This document shows, piece after piece, positions 1 to 5,338 of a stretch of DNA of 8,794 nt. Position 1 is the stretch's first letter. Each line of letters opens with the position of its first letter. The notes beneath the pieces are model-generated. The model was not told the DNA's origin. It did not search any database and was given only the letters and a program-made list of their open reading frames with translations. The stretch is taken from contig JANOYU010000118.1 in the NCBI GenBank assembly GCA_031429035.1, positions 1 to 8,794 of the forward strand, written 5' to 3'. Made by a program: the position numbers and the translations under genes. The stretch is from Methylotenera_A sp031429035. Lineage in GTDB: Bacteria > Pseudomonadota > Gammaproteobacteria > Burkholderiales > Methylophilaceae.

Positions 1-1
1 G

Positions 2-220
2 ACGTGGATAGATGATGAAGACCCAATGACAAACTGGGTGTATGCCGCCAAAACGCGCTATCGCCAGCCTGATGCACCATGCGAAATTGACGCGCTAGAT
101 AAAGAAAATGTAACGGTGAAATTTGGCCAAAAACAATGGGCAGTAACGCCTGGGCAAAGTGCAGTGGTGTATGAAAGCAATGTTTGCTTAGGTGGTGGAA
201 TCATTACTAGCGCTATTTAA
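2..220 (+). CDS. mnmA: tRNA-specific 2-thiouridylase MnmA, C-terminal end (partial)
   Basis: This is the last 72 codons of a gene that begins before the window; it stops at TAA 218-220. MnmA is a cytoplasmic enzyme that activates U34 of Lys, Glu and Gln tRNAs with ATP and replaces its 2-oxygen with sulfur. The visible part is the C-terminal beta-barrel. The sequence KTRYRQPDAPC, then WAVTPGQSAVVY, then CLGGGII near the end are family hallmarks and match the remembered E. coli C-terminus closely. The catalytic cysteines and the PP-loop motif lie upstream and cannot be checked. An ATG at 26 is internal, since the reading frame and the homology both continue to base 2. A hairpin terminator follows 21 bases after the stop, so mnmA is probably the last gene of its transcript. 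Identification is firm; completeness of the gene is unknown. Confidence 0.93.
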   Translation, partial: TWIDDEDPMTNWVYAAKTRYRQPDAPCEIDALDKENVTVKFGQKQWAVTPGQSAVVYESNVCLGGGIITSAI

Positions 221-241
221 GTTTAAATAACATTAAAACAT

Positions 242-280
242 ATGCTCTGGAAGGCAGTATCCATAAGGCTTCCAGAGCAT
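242..280 (+). terminator. Hairpin terminator after mnmA
   Basis: ATGCTCTGGAAG (242-253) and CTTCCAGAGCAT (269-280) form a perfect 12-bp stem with a 15-base loop. It begins 21 bases after the mnmA stop and is followed by the pyrimidine-rich CACTTTTCTCTC. The T-tract is not a clean U-run, so it may be a weak intrinsic terminator or an mRNA 3'-end stabiliser. Confidence 0.75.
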
Positions 281-299
281 CACTTTTCTCTCGCATTCT

Positions 300-324
300 G
301 TCATTCCGTGCTTGACACGGAATC
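300..324. repeat. Short ATTCC-type palindrome
   Basis: ATTCCGTG and CACGGAAT form an 8-bp inverted repeat around a 5-base centre, preceded by GTC. It has the same design as the GTCATTCC...GGAATCCA units at 596-656 and 713-742. This type of unit (dRS3-like in Neisseria) is scattered in intergenic DNA of many proteobacteria. Confidence 0.55.
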
Positions 325-342
325 TAGTGGCTTAGGGTAGAA

Positions 343-359
343 GTCGGGGGTAGCCCGAC
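343..359 (+). terminator. Short GC-rich hairpin with T-rich tail
   Basis: GTCGGG (343-348) pairs with CCCGAC (354-359) around a 5-base loop and is followed by AGCTCTTTTCTCTTT. This resembles a back-up terminator for readthrough from mnmA. It could equally be part of the repeat island that follows. Confidence 0.4.
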
Positions 360-382
360 AGCTCTTTTCTCTTTGTCACAAT

Positions 383-576
383 CTTTTTCGCCTTTAGGCG
401 AGATACTTTATTTTGCTTATCCAAAATAAAGTATCCAAACAAAAAGATACCCCACATCACGGCCTACGGCTGCCTTGCGTTGCTCACCAAAATAAGCGGC
501 TGCGGAACTCAAACAAGTCCTCGCCTTCATCTTATTTTGCCTGTGCTACTCAGCGTGCTGTAAGGGGATGAAAAAC
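383..576 (+). repeat. Dispersed palindromic repeat element, copy A
   Basis: This copy runs from the small TCGCC-ttta-GGCGA hairpin (388-401), through a perfect 14-bp stem (402-415 with 422-435, 6-base loop), the block CCCCACATCA, GCGGCTGCGGAACTCAAACA, TCCTCGCCTTCATCT, and ends near GGGGATGAAAAAC. The same blocks in the same order appear on the minus strand at about 1042-800 (copy B). The sequence has no credible reading frame of its own. Families of this kind, carrying a TTACTTTCTTTTG hairpin and GGCGAAA ends, recur in intergenic regions of beta- and gammaproteobacteria and are often misannotated as small proteins. The assignment as a repeat rests on the comparison within this window. Confidence 0.7.
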
Positions 577-628
577 CCACTAAGCACCATCCGTCGTCAT
601 TCCCGCGTAGGCGCGAATCCATTTTACG

Positions 629-743
629 CCGTCATTCTGGCGTAGGCCAGAATCCAGGCAAGGTAAAATTTTAGCGTAGTTGTTTATTGAAACAGAGCTA
701 AGCATGTGGGTTGCCTGGATTCCAGCCTCCGCTGGAATGACGG
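629..743. repeat. MITE-like element with 32-bp imperfect inverted ends
   Basis: CCGTCATTCTGG...CCAGAATCCAGGCA (629-660) is nearly the reverse complement of TGCCTGGATTCC...GGAATGACGG (712-743). The ends are perfect at both edges and differ only inside each arm. The 51-base core (661-711) is AT-rich and non-coding. Each arm is itself a small palindrome. A direct half-copy of the arm, GTCATTCCCGCGTAGG..., lies just before it at 596-621. Size and architecture resemble a miniature inverted-repeat element. No clear target-site duplication is visible. Confidence 0.55.
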
Positions 744-799
744 AGTAGAAATAGAAAGACTTGCTAAAAAACTAACAACGGTGGCATTCGCATGGTTTG

Positions 800-1042
800 C
801 TTTTGACTTTTAATCCCCTGGCAGAAAGCCGAAGTGCGCAGAAAAAATGAGATGAAGGCGAGGACTGTTTGAGTTCCGCGACAAGCCATGTTTTGTATGG
901 CTTGTTAGGGCGAGTTCCGCAGCCGCTCATTTTATTGAGCAGCTGAGGGAAGCCGCAGGCCATGATGTGGGGTGCTCTTTTATTTGGTTACTTTCTTTTG
1001 AGCAAGCAAAAGCAAAGTGACTCGCCTAGAGGCGAAAAAGAA
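800..1042 (-). repeat. Dispersed palindromic repeat element, copy B (inverted to copy A)
   Basis: Read on the minus strand this matches copy A block by block: TTTTTCGCC-tcta-GGCGA, a long hairpin (plus strand 987-1000 with 1007-1021), CCCCACATCA, GCGGCTGCGGAACTC, TCCTCGCCTTCATCT and a GGGGAT end. It is about 40 bases longer because of an internal hairpin bounded by 9-bp direct repeats (871-920). A 63-codon minus-strand frame at 772-963 lies inside it. I treat that frame as a by-product of the repeat, because copy A does not preserve it. Confidence 0.7.
871..920. repeat. Hairpin insertion flanked by 9-bp direct repeats inside copy B
   Basis: GAGTTCCGC occurs at 871-879 and again at 912-920. 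Between them ACAAGCCAT (881-889) pairs perfectly with ATGGCTTGT (897-905) around a 7-base loop. Copy A has only one GCGGAACTC at the corresponding place, so about 41 bases are extra in copy B. This looks like either a small insertion with a 9-bp duplication or slippage within a repeat family. Confidence 0.6.
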
Positions 1043-1059
1043 TGTTTGATTTGGATTAC

Positions 1060-1089
1060 GGTGTGCAAATACAAATCAATTTGCACACC
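1060..1089. repeat. 11-bp perfect hairpin
   Basis: GGTGTGCAAAT (1060-1070) and ATTTGCACACC (1079-1089) pair perfectly across an 8-base loop. The hairpin lies just outside copy B and just inside the 138-bp-spaced direct repeat. No U-run follows on either strand, so it is more likely part of the repeat cluster than a terminator. Confidence 0.55.
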
Positions 1090-1098
1090 CTACTCGCT

Positions 1099-1135
1099 GA
1101 CATACGGCGGATAACGCTACGCTAATCCGCCCTAC
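1099..1135. repeat. REP-like palindrome
   Basis: GGCGGAT (1106-1112) and ATCCGCC (1125-1131) flank AACGCTACGCTA. The pattern GGCGGATTAGCGTAGCGTTATCCGCC, seen here on the minus strand, is a widespread proteobacterial intergenic palindrome of the kind often linked with REP-associated (RAYT) transposases. No such transposase is encoded in this window. Confidence 0.6.
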
Positions 1136-1227
1136 GCTTGCTAAACAAAAGAAAGACACTCGCCAAGAGGCGAAAAAGAATATTAAATTAGTTTTACGGT
1201 GTGAAAATACAAATTTACTTTCATAAT

Positions 1228-1551
1228 CTACTTTGCTATTTCAGCCTTAATGAAAAAAGAGGCTATATATGAAACCCAAATAGATATTGGTGAAAACAAC
1301 ATGCTGCCAAGCCCCCAAACAATTGGACTTTTACCAAATTTTTTCGCATAAGTTGCAACCGCCAAGTAATAACCAAGGCCAATAATGGCTCCAGCGCTAA
1401 AAAGCGCAATAGGTAATTGAAGTGCTTTTGATTGCTCATCAATAGGCCCAGCAAAAAAAGCCCCTATTATAAGTATGTGTGCGAGCCAGAAAGTAATATC
1501 GACGTATTTCCGATTTGGTTTATTTTGAACTTCAGTAATTACTTGTTCCAT
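1228..1551 (-). CDS. Small three-helix membrane protein, function unknown
   Basis: I do not recognise this 107-residue protein. The first 15 residues are polar (MEQVITEVQNKPNRK). Three hydrophobic stretches follow, at about residues 18-36, 46-69 and 77-101, with the charged patch YAKKFGK between helices 2 and 3 and a basic tail (KAEIAK). No signal peptide, lipobox or catalytic motif is apparent. The chosen ATG at 1551 has an AGGGGC ribosome-binding sequence about six bases upstream on the minus strand. The stop is TAG. It starts 24 bases after the GST stop on the same strand, so the two are probably co-transcribed. Nothing in the context reveals its job. A real gene is likely because of the clean start signal and the regular hydrophobic pattern, but it could be lineage-restricted. 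Confidence 0.7.
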   Translation of the reverse strand: MEQVITEVQNKPNRKYVDITFWLAHILIIGAFFAGPIDEQSKALQLPIALFSAGAIIGLGYYLAVATYAKKFGKSPIVWGLGSMLFSPISIWVSYIASFFIKAEIAK

Positions 1552-1575
1552 AACTTGCCCCTTTTTTTTAAAAAT

Positions 1576-2202
1576 TTACCCAGCCACTGGCATCGTCAAT
1601 TTAAAACTCGGCCTCTTCACCAGCAAACTATAATGCCTAGCCAAATTCACATAATTATCTTGCCATGATTTTGAATTAGGTGGCAATTCTTTAAAGCGCA
1701 AATCCACATAGCCCAACATACAACCCAGCGCAATATCTGCTAGGCTAAACGTCTCATTCACACACCATTTTCTTTTAGTAATATCCAAATTCAGCACCTC
1801 TAGCCCGCGCGCCACTTTCTCTAGCTGTTTATCTATATTGGCTTGCGATTGTTTTTCTGGCGCTTTGCGTTGCTCTAACATCGCGCTCACCGCTGCGTCG
1901 CAAATGCCGTCTGCAAGCGCCTCCCAGCGGCGCACCCAAATTTTGCTACTATTATCTTGCGGAATTAAATGCGTGCCTGGCGCATGGTTATCTAAATATT
2001 CTACAATCACGCGCGAGTCATACACACTGTCGCCATCATCCAAAATAAGCACAGGAATTTTGCCTAGTGGATTGTGATTTTTGACAATATTATCGGAGTC
2101 GGCCAGCACCACTTCTTGCAGCTCTAGCTCGATGTGTTTTTCCATGGCGACGATGCGTACTTTGCGCGCGTAGGGGCTGTTGGGCGTGTATAAAAGCTTC
2201 AT
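1576..2202 (-). CDS. Glutathione S-transferase family protein, YibF-like
   Basis: This 208-residue protein has the usual cytosolic GST length. The N-terminal thioredoxin-like domain covers about residues 1-75: YTPNSPYARKVR carries the likely catalytic Ser9, NPLGKIPVL gives the cis-proline (Pro50), and YDSRVIVEYLD contains the glutathione-binding Asp62-Ser63 pair. The all-helical C-terminal domain runs from about 85 to 205. The phrase EALADGICDA in it matches E. coli YibF, and SLADIALGCMLGY is the usual N-capping motif region. Members bind glutathione and are thought to act in detoxification or reduction; the substrate here is unknown. The start codon lies 26 bases beyond the expected transcription start of the shared divergent promoter at 2233-2244. 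Only a weak AAGAG sits upstream as a ribosome site. It heads a probable two-gene unit with the small membrane protein. Confidence 0.88.
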   Translation of the reverse strand: MKLLYTPNSPYARKVRIVAMEKHIELELQEVVLADSDNIVKNHNPLGKIPVLILDDGDSVYDSRVIVEYLDNHAPGTHLIPQDNSSKIWVRRWEALADGICDAAVSAMLEQRKAPEKQSQANIDKQLEKVARGLEVLNLDITKRKWCVNETFSLADIALGCMLGYVDLRFKELPPNSKSWQDNYVNLARHYSLLVKRPSFKLTMPVAG

Positions 2203-2232
2203 GATTTTTCGCTCTTTTTAAATGGCTTATCT

Positions 2233-2244
2233 GCATTATAATGC
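2233..2244. promoter_or_regulatory. Palindromic -10 box shared by divergent GST and nadC promoters
   Basis: GCATTATAATGC is a perfect 12-bp palindrome that gives a consensus TATAAT on both strands: plus 2237-2242, and minus covering 2240-2235. On the plus strand, transcription would start about seven bases on, at or next to the nadC ATG at 2249. On the minus strand it would start near 2228, giving a leader of about 26 bases for the GST gene. Matching -35 elements are weak on both sides (for example minus-strand TTGTTG, 15 bases away). Confidence 0.55.
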
Positions 2245-2248
2245 AATT

Positions 2249-3142
2249 ATGAAATCAACAAACGCTACGCCTTTATTCAACCAAAAATATCCACGCGGCT
2301 CGCAAGCTTTTAACGATTTAGTTGCGCAAAATGTGCAGCTTGCATTGGCTGAGGATATTGGTGATGGTGATTTAACAGCATTACTTATACCCGCCATAAA
2401 GCTTGCAAACGCCACGATTATGTCGCGCGAATACGCCATTATTTGCGGCCAAGATTGGCTAAATGCATGCTTTTTACAGTTAGATAAAAATGTGCAAATT
2501 AAATGGCATGTGGCTGAGGGCGACAAAGTAAAACCAAGCCAATTGCTGTGCGAAATTGCGGGTAATGCGCGTGCGTTGTTATCGGCCGAGCGTTGTGCGC
2601 TTAACTTTTTGCAAACATTATCGGCGGTGGCCACGCAAACGCGTGAATATGTAGATGCAATAAGCAGCACAAGTTCACTTGTTTGCGACACACGTAAAAC
2701 CTTGCCAGGCATGCGCTTGGCGCAAAAATATGCGGTAACTGTGGGTGGTGGCGCAAACCAACGGCTTGCTTTGTATGATGGTGTTTTAATTAAAGAAAAT
2801 CACATTAAAACCGCTGGAGGAATTTCAGCTGCCCTGCAGGCCGCACAGCTATTGGCTTCTGGAGCAGGTGAAATGATTACGGTACAGATAGAGGTGGAAA
2901 ACCTAGATGAATTGCAACAAGCTTTGGAGGCTGGAGCTAGCAGCATTTTGCTGGATAACTTTACATTGAATCAAATGCGCGCAGCGGTAACACTGAATAA
3001 TGGCCGCGCACTGCTTGAAGCTTCTGGAAATGTCAATTTAGAAACGGTGCGAGATATTGCCGAAACGGGTGTTGACCGTATTTCAATTGGCAGTTTAACT
3101 AAAAATATTCGCGCCATAGATTTATCAATGCGTATAAAATAA
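2249..3142 (+). CDS. nadC: Nicotinate-nucleotide pyrophosphorylase (quinolinate phosphoribosyltransferase)
   Basis: NadC converts quinolinate and PRPP to nicotinate mononucleotide, CO2 and pyrophosphate in de novo NAD synthesis, in the cytoplasm. Numbering from the ATG at 2249, the protein has 297 residues, the same as E. coli NadC. Visible motifs are the PRPP/quinolinate-binding DTRKTLPGMR (147-156), GGGANQRLALYDGVLIKENH (166-185, with Lys182), the EVEN motif (215-218), LLDNF (234-238, Asp236), and the C-terminal phosphate loop LLEASGN plus ISIGSLTK. An upstream in-frame ATG at 2222 would add nine residues, but it has no ribosome site and lies ahead of the -10 box, so I prefer 2249. That start would make the mRNA essentially leaderless. 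The PilB-like gene begins 33 bases downstream, suggesting co-transcription without an obvious functional link. Other genes of the pathway are absent here. Confidence 0.95.
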   Translation: MKSTNATPLFNQKYPRGSQAFNDLVAQNVQLALAEDIGDGDLTALLIPAIKLANATIMSREYAIICGQDWLNACFLQLDKNVQIKWHVAEGDKVKPSQLLCEIAGNARALLSAERCALNFLQTLSAVATQTREYVDAISSTSSLVCDTRKTLPGMRLAQKYAVTVGGGANQRLALYDGVLIKENHIKTAGGISAALQAAQLLASGAGEMITVQIEVENLDELQQALEAGASSILLDNFTLNQMRAAVTLNNGRALLEASGNVNLETVRDIAETGVDRISIGSLTKNIRAIDLSMRIK

Positions 3143-3145
3143 GCG

Positions 3146-3207
3146 TAAGGTAAAAAACCATGAAACTCGTAAACTATGAAATTAGTAAATACAGGCCAAG
3201 TGATTAG
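3146..3207 (+). other. Shine-Dalgarno plus 15-codon overlapping mini-ORF before the PilB-like gene
   Basis: TAAGG (3146-3150) is nine bases from an ATG at 3160, which is good spacing. It is 25 bases from the ATG at 3176 that opens the long frame. The 3160 frame reads MKLVNYEISKYRPSD and stops at TAG 3205-3207, so it overlaps the large gene's first ten codons in another frame. The true start also encodes MKLVN. The mini-ORF could couple or dampen translation of the ATPase, or be a relic of a 16-bp duplication. Confidence 0.35.
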
Positions 3208-4981
3208 CAAAACCGCCACCGCCCAAACCAAAGGTAAATTAAGCTTGGGTGATTTGCTGCGCATGCTGGTAAACGATGGCAGGCTAGATAAACAGCAGGC
3301 AGAAAAACTATACAAAGATCGCAAGCTAGATAGCTCGCGCTTACACCCCATTGTGGTGATTGCCGAGCAAAAGTGGAAAGATTTTAAACCACCACACAAA
3401 GTGATGAACGCTGATTACTTATCGCGCTGGATGGCAACGCAGGTAGAGCTAGATTTTTACCACATCGACCCACTGAAATTAGACTTTACTACTGCAGCGC
3501 AAGTGGTTTCTAAAGCCTATGCTGAGCGGCTAAAAATTATGCCAATCTCGGTTAAGGGCGATGAGGCAACCATTGCCACAGCAGAGCCTTTTCAAACAGA
3601 ATGGATACCTGATCTAGAGCGTATTTTAGGCAAGACAATTAAATTGGTGGTTTCAAACCCAGTAGAAATTACCCGTTACTTGCCAGAGATTTATAGCCTT
3701 GCGCACTCAATTAGCTCGGCCAATACCGCAAAAGCAGGCCAAATTGTCGGCGTGCAAAATTTTGAGCAATTGATAGAGCTGGGTAAAGATAAAAACTTAG
3801 ATGCCAACGAGCAGCATGTGGTGAATATTGTGGATTGGCTGCTGAAATATGCGTTTGAACAACGCGCCAGTGACATCCATTTAGAACCGCGACGCAACAC
3901 AGGCATGATGCGCTTTCGCATAGATGGCGTGCTACACCAAGTGTATCAATTGCCCAGCAACATTATGAACGCCATAACCAGCCGCATTAAATTGCTTGGC
4001 CGTATGGATATGGTTGAAAAACGCCGCCCGCAAGATGGTCGCATTAAAACGCTGAGCAACGATGGCACCGAAATCGAGTTGCGATTATCCACCATGCCCA
4101 CTGCTTTTGGTGAGAAATTGGTGATGCGGATTTTTACACCCGATGTGATTGTGCAAGATTTTATTCAGCTGGGTTTTAGCAAAAAACAAGCCGATTTATG
4201 GGCGCAGTGGACAGCCGCACCCAATGGCATTATTTTGGTGACTGGCCCCACTGGTTCAGGCAAAACTACGACGCTATACTCCACCCTAAAACAAATTGCC
4301 ACGCCTGAGGTAAACGTGAGCACGGTGGAAGACCCGATTGAAATGGTAGAACCCGCATTTAACCAAATGCAAGTGCAGACTAATATTGGCCTTACGTTTG
4401 CCGATGGCATTCGTACGCTGATGCGACAAGACCCAGATATTATTATGGTGGGAGAAATTCGCGATATTGAAACCGCGGATATGGCCATACAAGCGGCGCT
4501 AACAGGCCATTTGGTGTTATCTACGCTGCATACCAACGACGCACCTTCAGCCGTCACGCGGCTGCTAGATTTAGGTGTGCCAGCTTATTTAATTCACTCT
4601 TCAGTGCTCGGCATTATGGCGCAGCGCTTGGTGCGCACGCTTTGTGTGGCCTGCAAAGTGCCACATGAAATCACCGATGCTGAATGGGCATCGATTACGC
4701 ATCCATTTAAGGCCAAAAAACCCGATACCGTAATGAAAGCAGTCGGTTGTATAGAGTGCCGCAACACGGGTTATAAAGGCCGTAGTGGTATTTATGAGAT
4801 GCTTACGATTTCAGCAAAATTACGTAAGCTGATTACACCTAATGCAGATTTAGCGCAGCTAAAACTGCTGGCTTACCAAGAAGGTATGCAACCGCTGATG
4901 GTAAACGGTGCTGAGAAAGTCGCGGCTGGCACCACCACGATTGAAGAATTGCTGAAAGTGGCGCCGCCGCTAGATCAATAA
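3176..4981 (+). CDS. GspE/PilB-family type II secretion / type IV pilus assembly ATPase
   Basis: This 601-residue protein is a hexameric motor ATPase of the type that drives pilus or pseudopilus extension at the inner membrane. Residues about 20-175 match the GspE N-terminal domain pattern (GKLSLGDLLRMLV, then ISVKGDEATIATAEP). The ATPase core shows EQRASDIHLEP (228-237), the Walker A GPTGSGKTTT (357-366), the Asp box VEDPIE (384-389), Walker B DIIMVGEIRD (421-430) and the His box LVLSTLHTND (446-455). The zinc site is CVAC (490-493) plus CIEC (525-528), which fits PilB/GspE rather than the retraction ATPase PilT. It follows nadC at short distance and has no pilC, pilD or gsp partner in the window, so whether it serves pili or secretion cannot be told. 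The exact start is uncertain because the only good ribosome site favours an out-of-frame ATG at 3160. A 13-bp tandem repeat overlaps its stop. Confidence 0.9.
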   Translation: MKLVNTGQVISKTATAQTKGKLSLGDLLRMLVNDGRLDKQQAEKLYKDRKLDSSRLHPIVVIAEQKWKDFKPPHKVMNADYLSRWMATQVELDFYHIDPLKLDFTTAAQVVSKAYAERLKIMPISVKGDEATIATAEPFQTEWIPDLERILGKTIKLVVSNPVEITRYLPEIYSLAHSISSANTAKAGQIVGVQNFEQLIELGKDKNLDANEQHVVNIVDWLLKYAFEQRASDIHLEPRRNTGMMRFRIDGVLHQVYQLPSNIMNAITSRIKLLGRMDMVEKRRPQDGRIKTLSNDGTEIELRLSTMPTAFGEKLVMRIFTPDVIVQDFIQLGFSKKQADLWAQWTAAPNGIILVTGPTGSGKTTTLYSTLKQIATPEVNVSTVEDPIEMVEPAFNQMQVQTNIGLTFADGIRTLMRQDPDIIMVGEIRDIETADMAIQAALTGHLVLSTLHTNDAPSAVTRLLDLGVPAYLIHSSVLGIMAQRLVRTLCVACKVPHEITDAEWASITHPFKAKKPDTVMKAVGCIECRNTGYKGRSGIYEMLTISAKLRKLITPNADLAQLKLLAYQEGMQPLMVNGAEKVAAGTTTIEELLKVAPPLDQ

Positions 4982-5009
4982 TTTAGATCAATAATTTAGA
5001 TCAGTAATT
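4971..5009. repeat. Three tandem 13-bp units across the PilB-like stop codon
   Basis: TAGATCAATAATT occurs at 4971-4983 and 4984-4996, and as TAGATCAGTAATT at 4997-5009. The first unit contains the last two codons (Asp-Gln) and the TAA stop of the ATPase gene. The period is not a multiple of three, so a change in copy number would leave the protein end intact and lengthen only the 3' untranslated part. Confidence 0.85.
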
Positions 5010-5338
5010 AAGCGCAATGATTTAGCGCGAAATAAATATCGAGAGAAAACTGATGTCCTGCAGACCGCATGGATATTGGCTTGCAGGGCAGGTGTTTTAA
5101 TGTTTGCATCACTGAAATCATCGCCTTTTGCATTATATTCTGGTTGACCAACAACGTTAATAACAAGCCTCTTATCAAGCGCAATCGTCAAACTTAGCGA
5201 ATCAAAAACATCAAATTTGGCCTTCACTTGACATTTATTTGTTATTTTTGAATGGTTTAGGTACTGGCAACCTTGACCAAATGCCGTCAAACGGTTAATG
5301 TTTAGGGTTCAATATTACTCTTATAAATTCAAGGTTTT
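4982..5338 (+). promoter_or_regulatory. Intergenic region upstream of ilvB
   Basis: This 357-base gap must hold the ilvB promoter unless ilvB is read from upstream. A perfect -35 hexamer TTGACA is at 5228-5233 but lacks a good -10 at 16-18 bases. TTGACC at 5273-5278 with TAATGT at 5296-5301 is spaced by 17 bases but is weak at the -10. TATAAA at 5322-5327 is close to the ATG and would leave almost no leader. A weak stem (CCTGCA 5057-5062 with TGCAGG 5082-5087, before GGTGTTTTA) could end the upstream transcript. I find no leader peptide rich in Ile, Val or Leu codons and no riboswitch I can name. Confidence 0.35.
4988..5290 (-). CDS. Possible gene remnant or hypothetical protein (doubtful)
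   Basis: This is a 100-codon open frame in the gap between the ATPase gene and ilvB, opening at a TTG with no ribosome site; an in-frame TGA lies just upstream at 5309-5311. The middle part (roughly residues 18-65, around VKAKFDVFDSL, TIALDKRLVINVV and PEYNAKGDDF) has protein-like composition and codon pattern. The last 30 residues look random and run into the 13-bp tandem repeat. It may be the decayed remainder of a longer gene, or chance. I do not recognise the family. It would occupy the place where the ilvB promoter is expected, which argues against an active gene. Confidence 0.2.
   Translation of the reverse strand: MTAFGQGCQYLNHSKITNKCQVKAKFDVFDSLSLTIALDKRLVINVVGQPEYNAKGDDFSDANIKTPALQANIHAVCRTSVFSRYLFRAKSLRLITDLNY

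Larger units (their letters stand above)
1019..1214. repeat. Direct repeat pair at constant 138-bp offset
   Basis: The segment ACTCGCCtAGAGGCGAAAAAGAAT...TTACGGTGTG.AAATACAAAT at about 1019-1076 recurs at about 1157-1214 with the offset staying at 138 bases throughout. Both copies start with the TCGCC/GGCGA mini-hairpin that ends the larger element. Between them lies the REP-like palindrome at 1099-1135. The second copy is immediately downstream, in the minus-strand sense, of the small membrane-protein gene, and its hairpin could serve as a weak 3' end for that transcript. Confidence 0.6.

Noticed and set aside
772..963. 63-codon minus-strand frame with a cysteine-rich, protein-like translation
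   Set aside because: It lies wholly inside repeat copy B. The matching copy A sequence does not keep the frame open, and no ribosome site precedes it.
300..1214. CRISPR-like array
   Set aside because: The repeats are of differing length, inverted or irregularly spaced, and no regular repeat-spacer pattern or cas gene is present.
2222..2248. Upstream ATG adding nine residues to NadC
   Set aside because: It has no ribosome site, lies ahead of the consensus -10 box, and the length from 2249 (297 residues) equals that of E. coli NadC.
2236..2712. Long minus-strand frame opposite nadC, and similar frames opposite the ATPase and ilv genes
   Set aside because: These are antisense shadows of strongly conserved genes, with no ribosome sites and no recognisable domains.
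5100..5338. Possible attenuator leader peptide for the ilv operon
   Set aside because: No short frame with a ribosome site and clustered Ile, Val or Leu codons, and no terminator/antiterminator pair, could be found upstream of ilvB.
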